64,000 nt of DNA from Rhizobium sp. SL86. Its GTDB lineage: Bacteria; Pseudomonadota; Alphaproteobacteria; Rhizobiales; Rhizobiaceae. The stretch is from NCBI RefSeq assembly GCF_026672545.1, contig NZ_JAPPRJ010000002.1, forward strand, positions 819,001-883,000, in the 5' to 3' direction. Positions within the stretch are counted from its first letter, which is position 1. Each line of letters begins with the position of its first letter. The notes under the pieces are model-generated. The model was not told where the DNA came from. It saw only the letters and a list, made by a program, of their open reading frames with translations, and made no database searches. Position numbers and translations under genes: made by a program. Below are positions 63,775 to 64,000 of this stretch, in pieces.

Positions 63775-64000
63775 TCAGTCGCGCACCCAGTTCGGCCTTG
63801 TCCGGCCAATGCGCATCACGACGGATTTGATCTCCAGGAATTCGTCGAGGCCGTAGCGGCCATTCTCGCGGCCCTGTCCGCTCTGCTTGAAGCCGCCAAA
63901 GGCAACTTCAGGGAAGCCGTCCATCCAGGTATTGGTCCAGACGGTGCCGGCTTCGGCGCGGCGCGCGAAGGCGAGGCAGGTGTGCACGTTCTCGCTCCAC
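63775..64000 (-). CDS. Aldehyde dehydrogenase (partial, N-terminus off right edge)
   Basis: Only the last ~75 codons are in the window. They contain the C-terminal ALDH pattern AGTVWTNTW, then FGGFKQSGQGRENGRYGLDEFLEIKSV, characteristic of betaine-aldehyde and related NAD-dependent dehydrogenases. It precedes the sugar importer genes on the same strand, so it is probably the first or an early gene of the catabolic operon. A role in oxidising an aldehyde intermediate fits the glycerate kinase at the other end. Confidence 0.88.
   Translation of the reverse strand, partial: WSENVHTCLAFARRAEAGTVWTNTWMDGFPEVAFGGFKQSGQGRENGRYGLDEFLEIKSVVMRIGRTRPNWVRD

Noticed and set aside
1..64000. CRISPR arrays, tRNA, rRNA and insertion sequences
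   Set aside because: I looked for regularly spaced repeats, cloverleaf-like stretches and transposase motifs on both strands and saw none.

Overview
The window is typical GC-rich chromosome (or chromid) of an alphaproteobacterium of the order Rhizobiales, most likely family Rhizobiaceae (Rhizobium/Agrobacterium/Shinella-like). This rests on the bcsA-bcsB-TPR-bcsN cellulose operon, a RIME-type intergenic palindromic repeat, many ABC importers with short 4-bp gene overlaps, and the divergent nag cluster. I see no rRNA or tRNA genes, insertion sequences, prophage or CRISPR array.

Layout. (1) 1-2587 (-): an ABC exporter-like protein running off the left edge, with a degenerate ATPase. (2) 3027-8194 (+): a polar-amino-acid-type ABC importer, a GntR/HutC regulator and an NtaA/SnaA-type flavin monooxygenase, probably for an S- or N-substituted amino acid. 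(3) 8262-8371: palindromic repeat. (4) 8394-11183 (-): FtsK-type DNA translocase without a membrane anchor. (5) 11408-16754 (-): polysaccharide genes: UDP-glucose dehydrogenase, family 2 glycosyltransferase, Wzx-type flippase and a PRTase-HAD fusion protein. (6) 17098-22065 (-): branched-chain 2-oxoacid dehydrogenase complex (E1alpha, E1beta, E2, E3). (7) 22751-30180 (+): cellulose synthase operon, with a convergent GH5 glucanase at 30197-31246. (8) 31377-36358 (-): HlyD / RbbA / YhhJ export system. (9) 36800-38377 (+): ArnT/PMT-like membrane glycosyltransferase. (10) 38411-48183: divergent amino-sugar locus, with catabolic genes and a GntR regulator on (-) and an oxidoreductase plus sugar ABC importer on (+). 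(11) 48206-51221: AraC regulator, Fsr-like efflux pump, an amber-interrupted small ORF and a small secreted protein. (12) 51857-64000 (-): a compact catabolic operon with a sugar ABC importer, aldehyde dehydrogenase (cut by the right edge), two GMC oxidoreductases, an SDR, a Dabb protein, a DUF993 aldolase-like protein, a LacI regulator and glycerate kinase.

How the parts work together. Regions 5 and 7 supply envelope or extracellular polysaccharide: Ugd makes UDP-glucuronate, and BcsA polymerises UDP-glucose. Region 10 would import an amino sugar, phosphorylate it (ROK kinase), deacetylate it (NagA) and deaminate or isomerise it (SIS protein). Region 12 looks like oxidation of an imported sugar or polyol, aldol cleavage by the DUF993 protein, oxidation of the aldehyde to glycerate and phosphorylation by glycerate kinase. 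Its substrate cannot be read from the sequence, and it is the best candidate here for an undescribed pathway. The left-edge pseudo-ABC protein, whose ATPase domain carries three copies of a Q-loop-like segment, is the oddest single protein.

All calls come from reading the translations; no database search was possible. Many long ORFs antisense to real genes are GC-skew shadows and were left out.
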